A stretch of 64,000 bases of DNA, taken from positions 35,818,128 through 35,882,127 of the forward strand of contig JAJEKV010000002.1 in the NCBI GenBank assembly GCA_021234155.1, in the 5' to 3' direction. Origin of the DNA: Isoetes taiwanensis. Taxonomy: Eukaryota > Streptophyta > Lycopodiopsida > Isoetales > Isoetaceae. The first letter of the stretch is position 1. The number at the start of each line of letters is the position of its first letter. This document shows, piece after piece, positions 13,401 through 23,350 of this stretch. A program made the position numbers and the translations under genes. The notes beneath the pieces are model-generated. The model had not been told where the DNA came from, did not search any database, and saw nothing but the letters and a program-made list of their open reading frames with translations.

Positions 13401-14406
13401 TATCATTGGATGCAATAGAGGAGATGCCTGCTTATTTGCATGATGATTATAGATGGGTGCTGAGAAAATAAATAGACGTGCTTCTGCTACTTTATGCTCA
13501 GCTCAATAGAAAGAAACAACATTGAAGATTCTGTAAGCAAATGATGCCCACTTTGTTGAACAAATATGGTACGACGACATTTGTTTCTTTAGCTGGCCTC
13601 AAGGAATCCGACCCCCGATGTGACAAATCTATGGATTGGGATAACCATCTAAACCGCTCAAAGTTAGAGCTAATGGCTTGTATTGTAATGCGAAATTGTT
13701 TCTAAACATGTCTTCCATTGGGCATGCACGCCCTCAATTCTTATCCAATAAGGGTGAGTAGTATTATGCAACTCAAATATCCATGAGACAAACCTATTGT
13801 AGATACCCGATTCACCTAAATCATGTGTTGGACCTCTACCACCAGCAATGTCCTTTTGCAATAAAACTGAAAACATTTCTTGCATCAAAACATATGCCAT
13901 TAAATGAATGATGGTTAGTTCAAAATATTCCAAAGATAAAACTACAGCCGCAGACAAAGACAACAATCTCTTGCTGCAGCTAATGGTTGCTACCTTTTTG
14001 GGTCATGAATGCCTATAATAGATGAAAATGGGTCTAATGCTCTATAGTAAGATGTTCCCCTATAAGAAGCACGCAATTTTTAGCAAATATATCATAAAGA
14101 AAAAAAAAAACATTAGGAAATCTCAACTTCATCAAACTTGGCTTCATCGAAATTTCTCCTAAGCAAGTCCCTTGGTATGCCTTCTATTAGAGATTGTTGC
14201 CTCCATCGTCATCCACAAAGTCCATGGCAATTCGACTCTCTCCCCATGAGTGGGATCTGAATCAGTCACTGCAGTGTTGGAAGCAGCCTCTAATATATAA
14301 AACTCAAAGACATTAGGAGTGCAAATAAGATTATCATGAACTTGGCGAACGATGCTGACATGATTCAAAACCCTAATCATACATGGTATGCTTTCAATAC
14401 GGAGAT
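13401..14406. other. intergenic DNA, nothing recognised
   Basis: No recognisable gene or repeat. A minus-strand open frame at 13670-13966 has no recognisable domain. Confidence 0.45.
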
Positions 14407-14587
14407 GTCTGCCGCTTGAACTTTGCCATGTGTAGATAACGATCGTTGAGAATGCAAGCATTTGGGAGGTCGGAGCTTTGTCTTTACTTATTTCTTGTCT
14501 GCTTCTTGAACTTTGCCATGTGTAGATAACGATCGTTGAGAATGCAAGCATTTTGGAGGTCGGAGTTTTGTCTTTATTTATTTCTTC
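14407..14587. repeat. 90-bp tandem duplication
   Basis: Two ~90-bp copies start at 14407 and 14497. They share TTGAACTTTGCCATGTGTAG and an 11-bp ACGATCGTTGA. A minus-strand frame (14159-14602) runs through both and so contains a duplicated peptide (IVIYTWQSS twice). I cannot assign it to a family. Confidence 0.75.
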
Positions 14588-14720
14588 TCCTGTCAAAGAC
14601 AAAAGGGTTGGGCGGGTTTCGAAAGGGGCATGTGCAAATTTGTGGTGAGATGGCTCACCACTATTTTTTCCTGTGGGCGGGCACTTGTATTTTAATTATA
14701 CTATGTAGGCAACTTTCCAG

Positions 14721-15150
14721 TCATAAGTTAGGCATATCATGTGCACAGCTAGATAACTCAAATGCATTCAGTCAAATTGCTTTTTGAGCAACATTGTTAG
14801 CAATAGAATATTCCGAATATTTCAAGAGATCTCACCTTTGTAATTGGTTTGTAAGAAGTATGAGGCACAATAAAAGAAAGGGTGATGAGATGCCCGCGTC
14901 TCTAGCAAAGACATGTACAGTAATTGACTGTTTTGCCTACTTTTCACCTACATAAGTAGTTGGCCAGACATCCTAATCTAGTATACTCAAGCAAGAACCC
15001 GTGTAACGTTATTAATGCCAACAAATCAAAACTTGCCTTGAGAGCAATTTTCTACATGATAAATCTTCCCAAGCAGAGATAGATGTAGTCAAAACTTGAA
15101 GACAAATTATTTCAATTGGCCAAAAGAAAACAGAGCAACAACATACCTTA
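14721..15150. repeat. diverged duplication, copy 2
   Basis: Second copy of the sequence at 12953-13400, same orientation, with scattered substitutions and small deletions. The divergence indicates an older event than the 3168/6554 duplication. Confidence 0.7.
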
Positions 15151-16933
15151 TCGGATGCAACCTGTAGAGGTAAGAGCGATATATAAGATCTTGTGCACCA
15201 TTATCTTATAATACAGTATGTACGCATAGCTCAAAGTAAAAGTATTAGTAGTACATAGAGATTAAATCACGTTATATCTAAAGCATATTAAAGACCATAT
15301 CCATTTCACCAAGAATTATGAAAAAAAGAAAACTCTTACCAGCTATTAGAAAATTTGTAGGTAAGGAAGAAGCTGCCCCAACAAATACAAGAAAATTTGT
15401 AGATAAGGAAGAAGCTGCCCCAACAAATACAGAAAATGGAAATACTAACTCTCATGTTTTGCATGAAGCCGATAATTCCTGATAACAACTTGCTGTCTTC
15501 AATTCTAGAATCGATGTGTTGCATAGCAGAATAGTGGGTATTCAAATTAGAAACAACAATCCTCCAGCAAGCTATATCTCTGAATAAAAAATAGAAACAT
15601 GTATTTTGAATGCACAAATCACGAACTCTAACCAAAACATTCATGGCCTCCATGCTGTGCTACATGATTTTAGAGTGACGGCGCATGGAAGCCTTACCCA
15701 AAAAAGAGTCCCTAAATTTGACCAGCATCGAAACCATAAAAATCTCATATGAAAATGCTTTTCCAATTTTTGGACTATCGGGAAGTTTTATCGGCTGGCA
15801 AAACCCTTCAAACCTTAGGAAATTAACCTGGAAAAAAAATCCAAAAAGTTTTTGGCATATTTAAAAAAATAAAATTTAAAAAATAGAGCAACATGACATG
15901 TATAGCAAATTAAATATTTTTATCTACAACTCGTGATTTTCTCAATTTTCCATGGGCACAATATAAAGCAAGACTTGGCACTTTTAATCTTCTTAAGCAA
16001 CATAAATATTTGAATTAGAAATGTTTCTTGATGGCTCATGCTGCACAGGTTGCATGTAGTATGTTATGAACTGGTCTGCAAACTTTCTCCATTGCTCTAG
16101 CAATAATACAGCCTAAAGCCATCGAATCTATTTTCAAAGCCTAAAGCCATAGAGTTGTTGTTTGAGTGGAAGATGTTTGATGTGATACTTGCACATGACA
16201 AAATGTTTAGTATGGAGCTTTAAGAATGCGTTTTACTTAAGTCCCATAATGCTAATTCGAGCTTATTAGTAAGAATGGTTGTTCATAAAAAAGTGTTCAA
16301 ATTCCTGGCTTGCTAGAATGGCTGGAACGTATTGATCTATTAAAATTGGTGATGTTGCCACATGATTACCCTAGATGCTTCAAAATATAGTCCACCATCA
16401 TCTGTCTTTATGTGGCAAACTACTCTTGATTATACTTTCCTATCACAAAGATTCCATTGCTGGCTTCCATAATTTCCAATTTCATATTAAGAAATGTATC
16501 TTGAACAATTTTGGTCCAATGAAGGGTAGTCGCTCTTGTTTATCTTCTTGTGGCAATGGCCAATTTCTCGAGGAAAGTCACCCAAAGTGAATATACTTTC
16601 ATGAACCATCATATTGGTGATGACTGCCACAATAATTGACATGAGTGGTTGTATATTTTCATGGCAGTGCAAAGTTTTATCACCATGTTCCTTTGATAAA
16701 ATTGCTTGTTTCATTCCATTACTTCAATTGTTAATGGAACCCTAGCGGCATCGCAACGCCTACCCCTTTCCAACCTTACCTTTTGCTCTAAGCCTGCCCT
16801 ACTGCTAGCTATCTTTCAGTTATGCATCGAGATAAATGTCCACATCATTATTCATATATTACAATAGGAACATGGCACAATAGAAATCACTAAATCCCAA
16901 TTCCAAAAGGCACTTCTTCTTCATAAATCCCTT
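15151..16933. other. intergenic DNA with a short tandem repeat
   Basis: Two tandem copies of ~47 bp (GAAAATTTGTAGGTAAGGAA type) lie at about 15345-15433. Otherwise AT-rich DNA without a recognisable gene. This is also the region downstream of the minus-strand GH71 gene. Confidence 0.5.
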
Positions 16934-18058
16934 TCAACCTTTGGCAAAATTTGAATAGACATTGAAGTCATATTTAGATATGGTGTTGCTAACGAGCTTC
17001 TTGCCTACAACCTGAAGTAGTTGAGCACCATTACGGGTTAGGGTACCTTTTTGCTGGCCTTCTTGCATTGAAACTGAAACTGTGGTTATGCCTGGACCAA
17101 CATTGAAGGTTTGTGCTGAGTTCCCTGAGCTGACACTAACTTGAGCAGCAGCTGTAAGCATGGTCGTTACATAGACCTTATCATCTAGCATGTCTGCGTT
17201 TTGGACCCGGCAAGAACCATTGGACGTGGCAGTTGCAGATGTGCTGTGCGAGTAGTAAAAGATGTATAGTGAGTCAGCATGGAGGGAGGGTTCAGATCCC
17301 GTTTTGAACCATTGGATGTAATGGGAACCGAGTTCAAGGAAGGCCTGGTGGGGAAAATCGAGGTCGTTGGAATCCTGGGGCCCCCATGAGGGGTTGTTGA
17401 TGGGCGCCACGTAGGATCGTTCCACCCAGTCATTCCAGGTGACAATTTCAAGGAAGGGGGGTGAGTTGGCGATGAGCTGGCGCCAACGTGTCAGCCAAAG
17501 GCCAGGGCCTTTGTAGTTGCCCTTCACCTGGCAGCCACAGTCGACCTGATTGGACGGATTCGTGCAGGCGCTGGAGCAGCAATCCTGGAGCTTGAAGAAC
17601 CAAGGGCTGATGCTGGCCATGAAGGATTTTCCCCAATCGTTGCAGGCTGAGAGGTAAGCCTGATCCTTGGAGTCGGAAGGGTTCTGAAAATCCCCATTGA
17701 AATAAGGCCACGCGGAAGTATCCCAAGCATATAGCCCATCTAGAATAGAGCTGAAATCCGAGAGCATTTTCGAGACTTCGGACTTGGATCCACCAGTTGG
17801 GAAAAAGGGCAGAAAAAAATACTTGCTTTTGCCTCCTGTGGGCTCGAAGACACCATTTTTCCAGCCTTCCAGGGCGCTGGAATACCCACTGAAAACTGAC
17901 TTGTCGTTGCCGAGCCACGAGGAAACGAATTGCTTGCCGTTGAATTGGAGCTGGCTGGAACTATTTGCGTAGCGGGTAAGCATTTCCTTTATGTTGTCGC
18001 CGTTGCTGTCACTGGACATGTCCAGGGAGAAGAAAAGCTTGAAACCGGAGCCCAGTTC
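16934..18058 (-). pseudogene. GH71 alpha-1,3-glucanase-like gene, main part
   Basis: This is the C-terminal part (372 codons here) of a minus-strand gene whose first 86 codons lie at 23032-23288. It starts with GSGFKLFFSLDM, the block that follows the first helix in GH71 enzymes. It continues with FNGKQFVSSWLG, DGLYAWDTSAWPYFNGD, GPGLWLTRWRQLI and EIVTWNDWVERSY. These resemble the GH71 blocks I recall from fungal mutanases, where the last block normally reads WNDYGES; here it is WNDWVERS. GH71 enzymes hydrolyse alpha-1,3-glucan of fungal walls. A C-terminal ~120-residue region may be a small beta-rich domain. No introns. A copia element cut the gene between E and L/G codons. Product and family are well supported; enzyme activity is not. 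Confidence 0.85.
18054..18058. repeat. target-site duplication, left copy (AGTTC)
   Basis: AGTTC at 18054-18058 directly abuts the left LTR, and the same AGTTC follows the right LTR at 23032-23036. Five base pairs is the usual Ty1/copia target duplication. With one copy and the element removed, the host reading frame is continuous. Confidence 0.9.
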
Positions 18059-18591
18059 TAAAAGAGCAAGAAAGTTCTAGGCAAGAACACGCAGACGATC
18101 CAAACCAAAAGCGCGCCTGCTACTCCTTGTATTCAAGTTAAAATAGCAACTACAACAACGGGTATTTTGCCACGTCACAGATTCTAATAACAAACTAGCT
18201 ACTTAACTAAGGCCCAGATTCCACTCCGGTGGAAGATCAGAGCTGGATCAACCTGAGAGCTCCACGGCAGCATTAAATCCTGATTTCTGCATTCCACTAC
18301 AGTCCAAGAATTTCTGATGTGGCACCCAAAATCATTGATTTAACTCCCGGGCAAGATCCCCCGGGAGTTTCTGTTACCACCTTCTAAAATCTGCCACATA
18401 AGCATATCAGTGTTCTTAAGAAGGAAGGAAGAAGACTGCCGGAGCGGTAGTGGAATGGTGAGTCCGGAAATAAGCATGGAAGTTTAGAATAGCAAAAAAA
18501 AGTGACAGACTCGTAATGGAATCTGGGCCTCAATGCTAACGACACAATATAATAATCACAATTCCTTCTGTTACAATGATGTGCTCCAACA
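18059..18591 (-). repeat. 3' LTR, carrying a MITE
   Basis: 533 bp, equal to the 211-bp right LTR plus a 322-bp insertion (319-bp MITE and 3-bp target duplication). The LTR sequence on either side of the insertion matches the other LTR exactly. The end motif CCAACA lies next to the polypurine tract. Confidence 0.93.
18211..18529. mobile_element. 319-bp MITE, Harbinger-like
   Basis: The terminal inverted repeats are 13 bp and perfect (GGCCCAGATTCCA at the left, its complement ending at 18529). The target is TAA at 18208-18210. The right flank reads TCA where the uninterrupted LTR has TAA, so one base has changed or the site is imperfect. A 3-bp TAA target and GGCC-type ends fit PIF/Harbinger MITEs. 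An internal inverted repeat (CTCCCGGG/CCCGGGAG) lies at about 18343-18366. No coding capacity. Confidence 0.8.
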
Positions 18592-18602
18592 CTCCCCCTC
18601 AG
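18592..18602 (-). other. polypurine tract of the copia element
   Basis: On the minus strand this reads CTGAGGGGGAG directly before the 3' LTR start TGTTGG. It is where plus-strand DNA synthesis of an LTR element is primed. Confidence 0.8.
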
Positions 18603-18621
18603 ATGGAATTGTGTATTGATT

Positions 18622-20232
18622 TCAGAGTTTTTGCATGCCTAGCTCTGAAACACATTCCAAAAACCTTCTTCTTGGTAATGATTTAGTGAAAATATCTGCC
18701 GTCATCTTCTGAGTAGCCAGATACTTAACTTCAATCTTCCCTTGTTCTATCTTTTCCCTTGTGAAGTGATACTGGATTTCGATGTGCTTTGCCTTGGAAA
18801 AGTTGGTGGGATTCCTTGCCAAAGAGATTGCTGCCTGATTGTCATTGAAGATGGTCACTGCTCCTTGGTGTTCCTCTCCAAGCTCTTTGATCAAACGCTG
18901 AAGCCAGATTGCCTCCTTTGCAGCTGCACACAGGGCCATATATTCGGACTCACAGCTTGAAACAGCTATTGCCTTTTGCTTCTTGCTGCACCAGCTAACC
19001 ATCCCTCCTTGAAGAAAGAAGCAAAATCCAGTGCGTGAGTATCGTTCCATAAGATCTCCTCCATAATCTGCATCAGCAAACCCTTGAAGAAGAGAGTTCC
19101 TGGAGGACGATGCCTTGCCTAATTGGAGTACCAAATCTTGAGTGGAGTGGAGGTAGCGAAGAATTCTGGTTACTGCCTTCCAATGATCTGGTCCGGGACA
19201 ACTCAGGAATTGGCTAACAGTAACTACAGCAGCGGCTAAATCCGGTCTGGTGCAAACCATAAGGTGCATGAGACTTCCTACTGCGCTCTGATAGGGAATA
19301 TCTTGCATGTAGGCTTCCTCCTCTGGACTGGAAGGACACATCTCTCGGGTCAAATGGATAGATGGAGCTGCAGGAATAGATAACTTTTTGCAATCAGAGA
19401 ATCCAAACTTAGAGAGAAGGGCTGTGATACTGTTGGATTGGCTAAGAGTGATTGTCCGCTGACCCCGATCACGTACCAATTTGATGCCCAAGAAAAAACT
19501 AAGATTCCCGAGATCTGTCATGTGGAATCTGGATGCCAATAGCTTCTTAAGATGATCAAGACTTCTCCTGTTAGTGCTAGCAAGAATGAGATCATCGACA
19601 TAGAGTACAATGATAATCCATTCATGCTCATTTTTCTTGCAGTAAATATTCCAGTCAGAGTGACTTCGCTGAAATCCAAGTTCTGCAAAAAACGCATTGA
19701 TGGTGTGATACCATGCCCGGGGAGATTGCCGTAGACCATAGATGGATCTCTTCAGCTTGCAAACCCACTGAGACTTTCCATGAGATTCAAACCCAGGAGG
19801 CTGCCTCATGAACACCTCCTCTTCCAAGTTTCCATGAAGAAATGCTGTCTTCACGTCCATTTGATCTACTTCCATATCTCTAGCAACTGCAATAGCTAAG
19901 ACAGCTCTGATGGATGAGAGCCGAGCCACAGGAGAGAAGGTCTCTCGAAAGTCTACTCCAGGAATCTGGGAGCATCCCTGGGCCACCAACCGTGCCTTGT
20001 ACCTGTCCACTTTGTTATGCTCATTGAATTTGATCCTATAGATCCACTTGCATCCGACAATGCGTCTACCTGCTGGCAAAGGTACCAAATCCCAGGTGTC
20101 ATTGGCCTGTAAAGACTGAATTTCCTCGTTCATTGCCAATTGCCATCGATGAGCATCTGCACATTGGCGAGCCTCCTGGAAGGTGACTGGTTCATTGGCT
20201 GAGACTGCACAACTAAGAGCGAAGCGCTGCAA
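18622..20232 (-). CDS. pol: copia reverse transcriptase-RNase H
   Basis: An open frame of 536 codons in the copia element. It covers the RVT_2-type reverse transcriptase (DTWDLVPLPAGRRIVGCKWI near the start; MDVKTAFLHGNLEEEVFM; catalytic YVDDLILAS near 19590) and the RNase H domain (SSCESEYMA, IFNDNQAAISLARNP). It ends 20 bp before the polypurine tract. No true ATG begins the frame; it is the 3' part of a polyprotein. It is separated from the integrase part by frameshifts between about 20250 and 20830. This domain copies the element's RNA into DNA within virus-like particles. Identification is secure; function of this copy is doubtful. Confidence 0.93.
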   Translation of the reverse strand: MQRFALSCAVSANEPVTFQEARQCADAHRWQLAMNEEIQSLQANDTWDLVPLPAGRRIVGCKWIYRIKFNEHNKVDRYKARLVAQGCSQIPGVDFRETFSPVARLSSIRAVLAIAVARDMEVDQMDVKTAFLHGNLEEEVFMRQPPGFESHGKSQWVCKLKRSIYGLRQSPRAWYHTINAFFAELGFQRSHSDWNIYCKKNEHEWIIIVLYVDDLILASTNRRSLDHLKKLLASRFHMTDLGNLSFFLGIKLVRDRGQRTITLSQSNSITALLSKFGFSDCKKLSIPAAPSIHLTREMCPSSPEEEAYMQDIPYQSAVGSLMHLMVCTRPDLAAAVVTVSQFLSCPGPDHWKAVTRILRYLHSTQDLVLQLGKASSSRNSLLQGFADADYGGDLMERYSRTGFCFFLQGGMVSWCSKKQKAIAVSSCESEYMALCAAAKEAIWLQRLIKELGEEHQGAVTIFNDNQAAISLARNPTNFSKAKHIEIQYHFTREKIEQGKIEVKYLATQKMTADIFTKSLPRRRFLECVSELGMQKL

Positions 20233-20252
20233 GTTCCTTTCAGTGGGTTTCC

Positions 20253-20830
20253 ATGCTCGCTAGGACCGCCTCTGATGAAGGGTATCACCGCTGCGTTGGT
20301 CCGCTCTCGGATGGGTCCGGTGGTATGACCATGGTGCGATGCATATCCTGCTCCACCTCGGTCTCAACTTCGAAATCTCACACATCCACCGTCATCGTCT
20401 ACAACTGCCCTCTCCTTCTGACTCCACCTCCATTTGATCACAGTCATGAGAACTTGCCTTGCCGAGGCTGAAATCATGTTCGTCAAACTTGACGCTTCTC
20501 CGGTTGATGATTCTCCTGCTCGTGGGATCCCAAAGCTTGTATCCCTTGCTGAGTTCGCAGTAACCAAGAAACAAACATTTGATGCTTTTCCCTTTCAATT
20601 TCCCTTGAGTCCGTTCCTCCTTGCTGATGAAGGCATATGCAAGACACCCAAAGATGCAGAGATGCTTGACAAGAGGGGTTTGATTCCACTCCATGCCTCC
20701 TCCGGAACCATTCCTTGAAGAGCTTTAGTGGGAAGCCTGTTTTGGATATACACCGCAACACTCCACCGCTTCTGCCCCTAAAACCTTGATTGCATCTCTC
20801 TAGCAGCGAGTAGTGCCCTGGCTCCTTCAA
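20253..20830 (-). pseudogene. frameshifted integrase C-terminal/linker region
   Basis: Copia-like sequence is readable only in pieces. One frame (20392-20694) has VKHLCIFGCLAYAFISKEER and IKCLFLGYCELSKGYKLWDP, the conserved block after the integrase core. The preceding piece (20483-20896) is in another frame. At least two frameshifts and a stop separate the integrase from reverse transcriptase. Such breaks would stop production of a full polyprotein. Confidence 0.8.
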
Positions 20831-22391
20831 CAACAGTCCGATTTTTCCGCTCCACAACACCGTTTTGCTCATGCTCATAAGGAATAGACGTTTCATGTCT
20901 AATGCCTTGGCCTAGCAAGAACTCCTGGAATTCCCCACTCAAGAATTCTCCCCCGCGGTCTGTGCGAATCCTCTTTATTTTCAGATCTTTTTCATTTTCC
21001 ACTTCCAATTTCCATTTGCAAAATTCTCCAAAAGCTTGAGATTTCTTCTTTAAGAATGATACCCAAGCTTTTCTTGTCATATCATCAATTATCAAGAAGA
21101 AATATTTGCTTCCTCCAAGAGATAGGACCCGAGCTGGACCCCATAGATCCATGTGCACTAACCCAAGTGGTCTGGAAGCTCTTACTGCTACAGCTTTTGG
21201 CATCGGAGTCTTGCTCTGCTTTCCCTTTGTGCATCCCTCACACAAATGCTTTGTCTTCCCTTTCAAACATGGCAGATCATTTACCAGCCCTGCTTTAGAC
21301 ATTTGTACCATCCTTCTAAAGTTTGAATGCCCCAACCTTTCATGCCATACTTGAAGAGTACTAATGGATTGCTGCACCACAAATGCCTGAGGACCTGCTG
21401 CCCATGTGAGTCTGTACAGCTTCCCTGCTCGTTGCCCACTTGCTACATGCTGCCCATGTGGCCCTTTGATCATACATTTGCCATCTCCAAACTCAAGCTT
21501 TAACTTTGCATCATCCATTTGAGAGACTGAAAGGAGATTTACAGGAAGACCAGGAACATAGAGTACCTCATGGATTTCCTTTTCTTCTTTCCCAAGTTTA
21601 ATCTTGATAGTGCCGGTGCCTTGTACTTTGAGTCGCCCTTTCCCGGTTTGTACAGTCCTTCTCTTTGTTTCCTCCTCTAACCGGTGAAAAAGATCTCTTC
21701 TTGGTGTCATATGGTCTGTGGCACCAGAATCAAGGTACCACATGTCTTCCTCATGTGCTATCATAGCACATATTTCTGTATTGATGTCTTGGCTTCCCAT
21801 GAACCAAGACCTGCACCAATCCACTGCATGCCCAAGCTTGCTCATGAGTACAGTTTTCCAGCCCTCATTTTCAATAATTCTGGCCATGAAACTTCCATCA
21901 CTTGCCTCGTCATCTTCCTCGTCACTCTCTGATTCTGTCTGAATCACATGTGCACTTGACTTGCGAGCAGTTGATTTACCTTCATACTTCACTTTCTTCT
22001 TTTCCTCATCTTTCTTTGGCCGTTCCCCTTTGGACTCAGGACAGTTCCTTGCAATGTGACCAGCCTTGTTGCATTTGAAACATGTTCTTGTCTCAGTCCT
22101 CTCTCTTCCAGCATACAGGGCCGAAGAGTCTTTGCTTGCCCCTCCTCTTTCAAGTTTTCTTCTACTAGTTCTTACTGCTTCCTCTTGCAAGATCTGTGAG
22201 CAAGCCCAATCAAGGCTCACCTCCTTTGCTCCGCCAATGACCGCTCTCACTCCATCAAATGCCGGTGGCAGCCCAACAACCAGAGCCCCTACAACCGCAT
22301 CATCAGGTAAAGGCTTCCCCATCCCCTGCAGTTGTTTTGCTGCAGTCCTCACATTTTCAATGTAGGTGGATGCATCCTCACCATTGTTCAA
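20778..22391 (-). CDS. copia gag zinc knuckle, protease, integrase
   Basis: A 537-codon open stretch. It holds, in order, the gag C-terminal part with a CCHC zinc knuckle (CFKCNKAGHIARNC, near 22060), an aspartic protease active site (WYLDSGATDHM, near 21730), the integrase HHCC region (WHERLGHSNF, then CEGCTKGKQ) and the integrase core (LVHMDLWGP, FFLIIDDMTRKAWV, RTDRGGEFLSGEF, HEQNGVVERKN). It ends early at a frameshift after LLAARE. A single-base shift near 22395 separates it from the upstream gag piece. Domain content is typical of Ty1/copia. Confidence 0.93.
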   Translation of the reverse strand: MNNGEDASTYIENVRTAAKQLQGMGKPLPDDAVVGALVVGLPPAFDGVRAVIGGAKEVSLDWACSQILQEEAVRTSRRKLERGGASKDSSALYAGRERTETRTCFKCNKAGHIARNCPESKGERPKKDEEKKKVKYEGKSTARKSSAHVIQTESESDEEDDEASDGSFMARIIENEGWKTVLMSKLGHAVDWCRSWFMGSQDINTEICAMIAHEEDMWYLDSGATDHMTPRRDLFHRLEEETKRRTVQTGKGRLKVQGTGTIKIKLGKEEKEIHEVLYVPGLPVNLLSVSQMDDAKLKLEFGDGKCMIKGPHGQHVASGQRAGKLYRLTWAAGPQAFVVQQSISTLQVWHERLGHSNFRRMVQMSKAGLVNDLPCLKGKTKHLCEGCTKGKQSKTPMPKAVAVRASRPLGLVHMDLWGPARVLSLGGSKYFFLIIDDMTRKAWVSFLKKKSQAFGEFCKWKLEVENEKDLKIKRIRTDRGGEFLSGEFQEFLLGQGIRHETSIPYEHEQNGVVERKNRTVVEGARALLAAREMQSRF

Positions 22392-22760
22392 ACCTCATGA
22401 TAAAGATTTGAGTGTACAGACATCACTTGTTGAGAGAATTGATCCCTCCTGAAAGCATTGACCAAATAATCCCAAGCTTCTTTAGCAGTGGCAGCCTCTT
22501 CAATGCATGGGATTTGTCCATCGTTCACATATCTCATGATCCGATTCTTTGCTTTCCAATTCAACTGTTTCCACTTTTCCATCTCCTCCTTGGACCCAGA
22601 GTCCTCCTTTTTCAGGACTGGAGCAGTTTCTTCTCCTGAACATACTCCCCAAAGTCCCTTCTCTCTTTAGAATTCCCCGGTTTTGATAAACCATAATGTA
22701 GGAATTGGCGGCATCGACTTCTCAATTGATCGTTTATCGGACATGATAAAAGGCGATCCT
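22388..22760 (-). pseudogene. copia gag N-terminal part, frameshifted
   Basis: The gag start (MSDKRSIEKSMPPIPTL, about 22700-22744) lies in one frame. A second frame carries WKAKNRIMRYVNDGQI and TAKEAWDYLVNAFRRDQ, the UBN2-like copia gag core. A frameshift separates the two pieces, and another near 22395 separates the core from the downstream zinc-knuckle frame. The leader from the primer site to the gag start is short (~65 bp). Confidence 0.75.
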
Positions 22761-22808
22761 TCTTCCCAAAATCGGCCTCTCTGATGTACTCTTTGATTCA
22801 GAGAGCCC

Positions 22809-22820
22809 GCTCTGATACCA
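22809..22820 (-). other. primer-binding site of the copia element
   Basis: On the minus strand this reads TGGTATCAGAGC, the standard plant copia site complementary to initiator Met-tRNA. It begins immediately after the 5' LTR. Confidence 0.92.
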
Positions 22821-23031
22821 TAAAAGAGCAAGAAAGTTCTAGGCAAGAACACGCAGACGATCCAAACCAAAAGCGCGCCTGCTACTCCTTGTATTCAAGT
22901 TAAAATAGCAACTACAACAACGGGTATTTTGCCACGTCACAGATTCTAATAACAAACTAGCTACTTAACTAAATGCTAACGACACAATATAATAATCACA
23001 ATTCCTTCTGTTACAATGATGTGCTCCAACA
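22821..23031 (-). repeat. 5' LTR of the copia element
   Basis: 211 bp. It starts TGTTGGAGCAC on the minus strand and ends GCTCTTTTA. By eye it is identical to the 3' LTR apart from the MITE inserted there. LTRs are identical at insertion, so this points to a young insertion. Confidence 0.93.
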
Positions 23032-23288
23032 AGTTCCTGAGCAGCTTGATAGATCTTATCAGCCCTTTGCCTGTACACATCTGTCCAGACATGTGTGTTT
23101 AGGGCAAATGCATCAATCCCCTTGTTCTGAGCATACTGGATCTCGGATTTGAAGCCATCTATGTTGTTTGTGGATGATGGCGCCCATAGCATGTAGTGGG
23201 CGAACACCAGATGATCTGCTGCCATAACATTTCCACAGCCCAATACTAAACACACATAACAGACCAAAAATTTCATCTGGTTCTTCAT
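23032..23288 (-). pseudogene. GH71 alpha-1,3-glucanase-like gene, N-terminal part
   Basis: The first 86 codons of the gene continued at 16934-18058; with one target copy removed the intact form would be about 458 residues. It begins MKNQMKFLVCYVCLVLG, a clear secretion signal, with likely cleavage after NVMA. It runs into the GH71 start: VFAHYMLWAP, IDGFKSEIQYAQNKGIDAFA and YQAAQEL. An upstream in-frame ATG at 23315 is possible, but it lies about where transcription should start given the TATA box at 23342-23350, so I prefer 23288. After the copia insertion this piece reads a few foreign residues into the LTR and stops at 22965. A secreted enzyme acting on fungal wall glucan would suit defence or mycorrhizal contact; that is inference. 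Confidence 0.85.
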
Positions 23289-23341
23289 GTTGTGATCCCA
23301 AGTAAGATTGTGCATTCTTGCTTTGAAGTTGCTGCTCCAAC

Positions 23342-23350
23342 CTATATATA
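23342..23350 (-). promoter_or_regulatory. TATA box of the GH71 gene
   Basis: On the minus strand this reads TATATATAG, 54 bp upstream of the chosen start codon. It is the only strong TATA motif close to the gene. Upstream, a ~60-bp segment (CCATGCC...CGGCGCCGAGAAA type) is duplicated at about 23369-23430 and 23507-23570. Confidence 0.55.

Larger units (their letters stand above)
18059..23031 (-). mobile_element. Ty1/copia retrotransposon, intact ends
   Basis: A 4973-bp minus-strand LTR element inserted in the GH71 gene. It has the 5' LTR (22821-23031), a Met-initiator-type primer site touching it, then gag, protease, integrase, reverse transcriptase and RNase H in copia order, a polypurine tract (18592-18602) and the 3' LTR (18059-18591). 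LTR ends are TGTTGG...TTTTA, so they are TG...TA rather than TG...CA. Outside a MITE in the 3' LTR the two LTRs are identical by eye. The coding region is broken by several frameshifts, so this copy could move only with help from another copy. Confidence 0.93.

Noticed and set aside
16934-23288. GH71 gene as fungal or bacterial contamination
   Set aside because: It is interrupted by a plant-type copia element with a clean target duplication and sits within a continuous plant-like repeat landscape. Contamination would require a chimera on both sides. Read-depth checks would still be useful.
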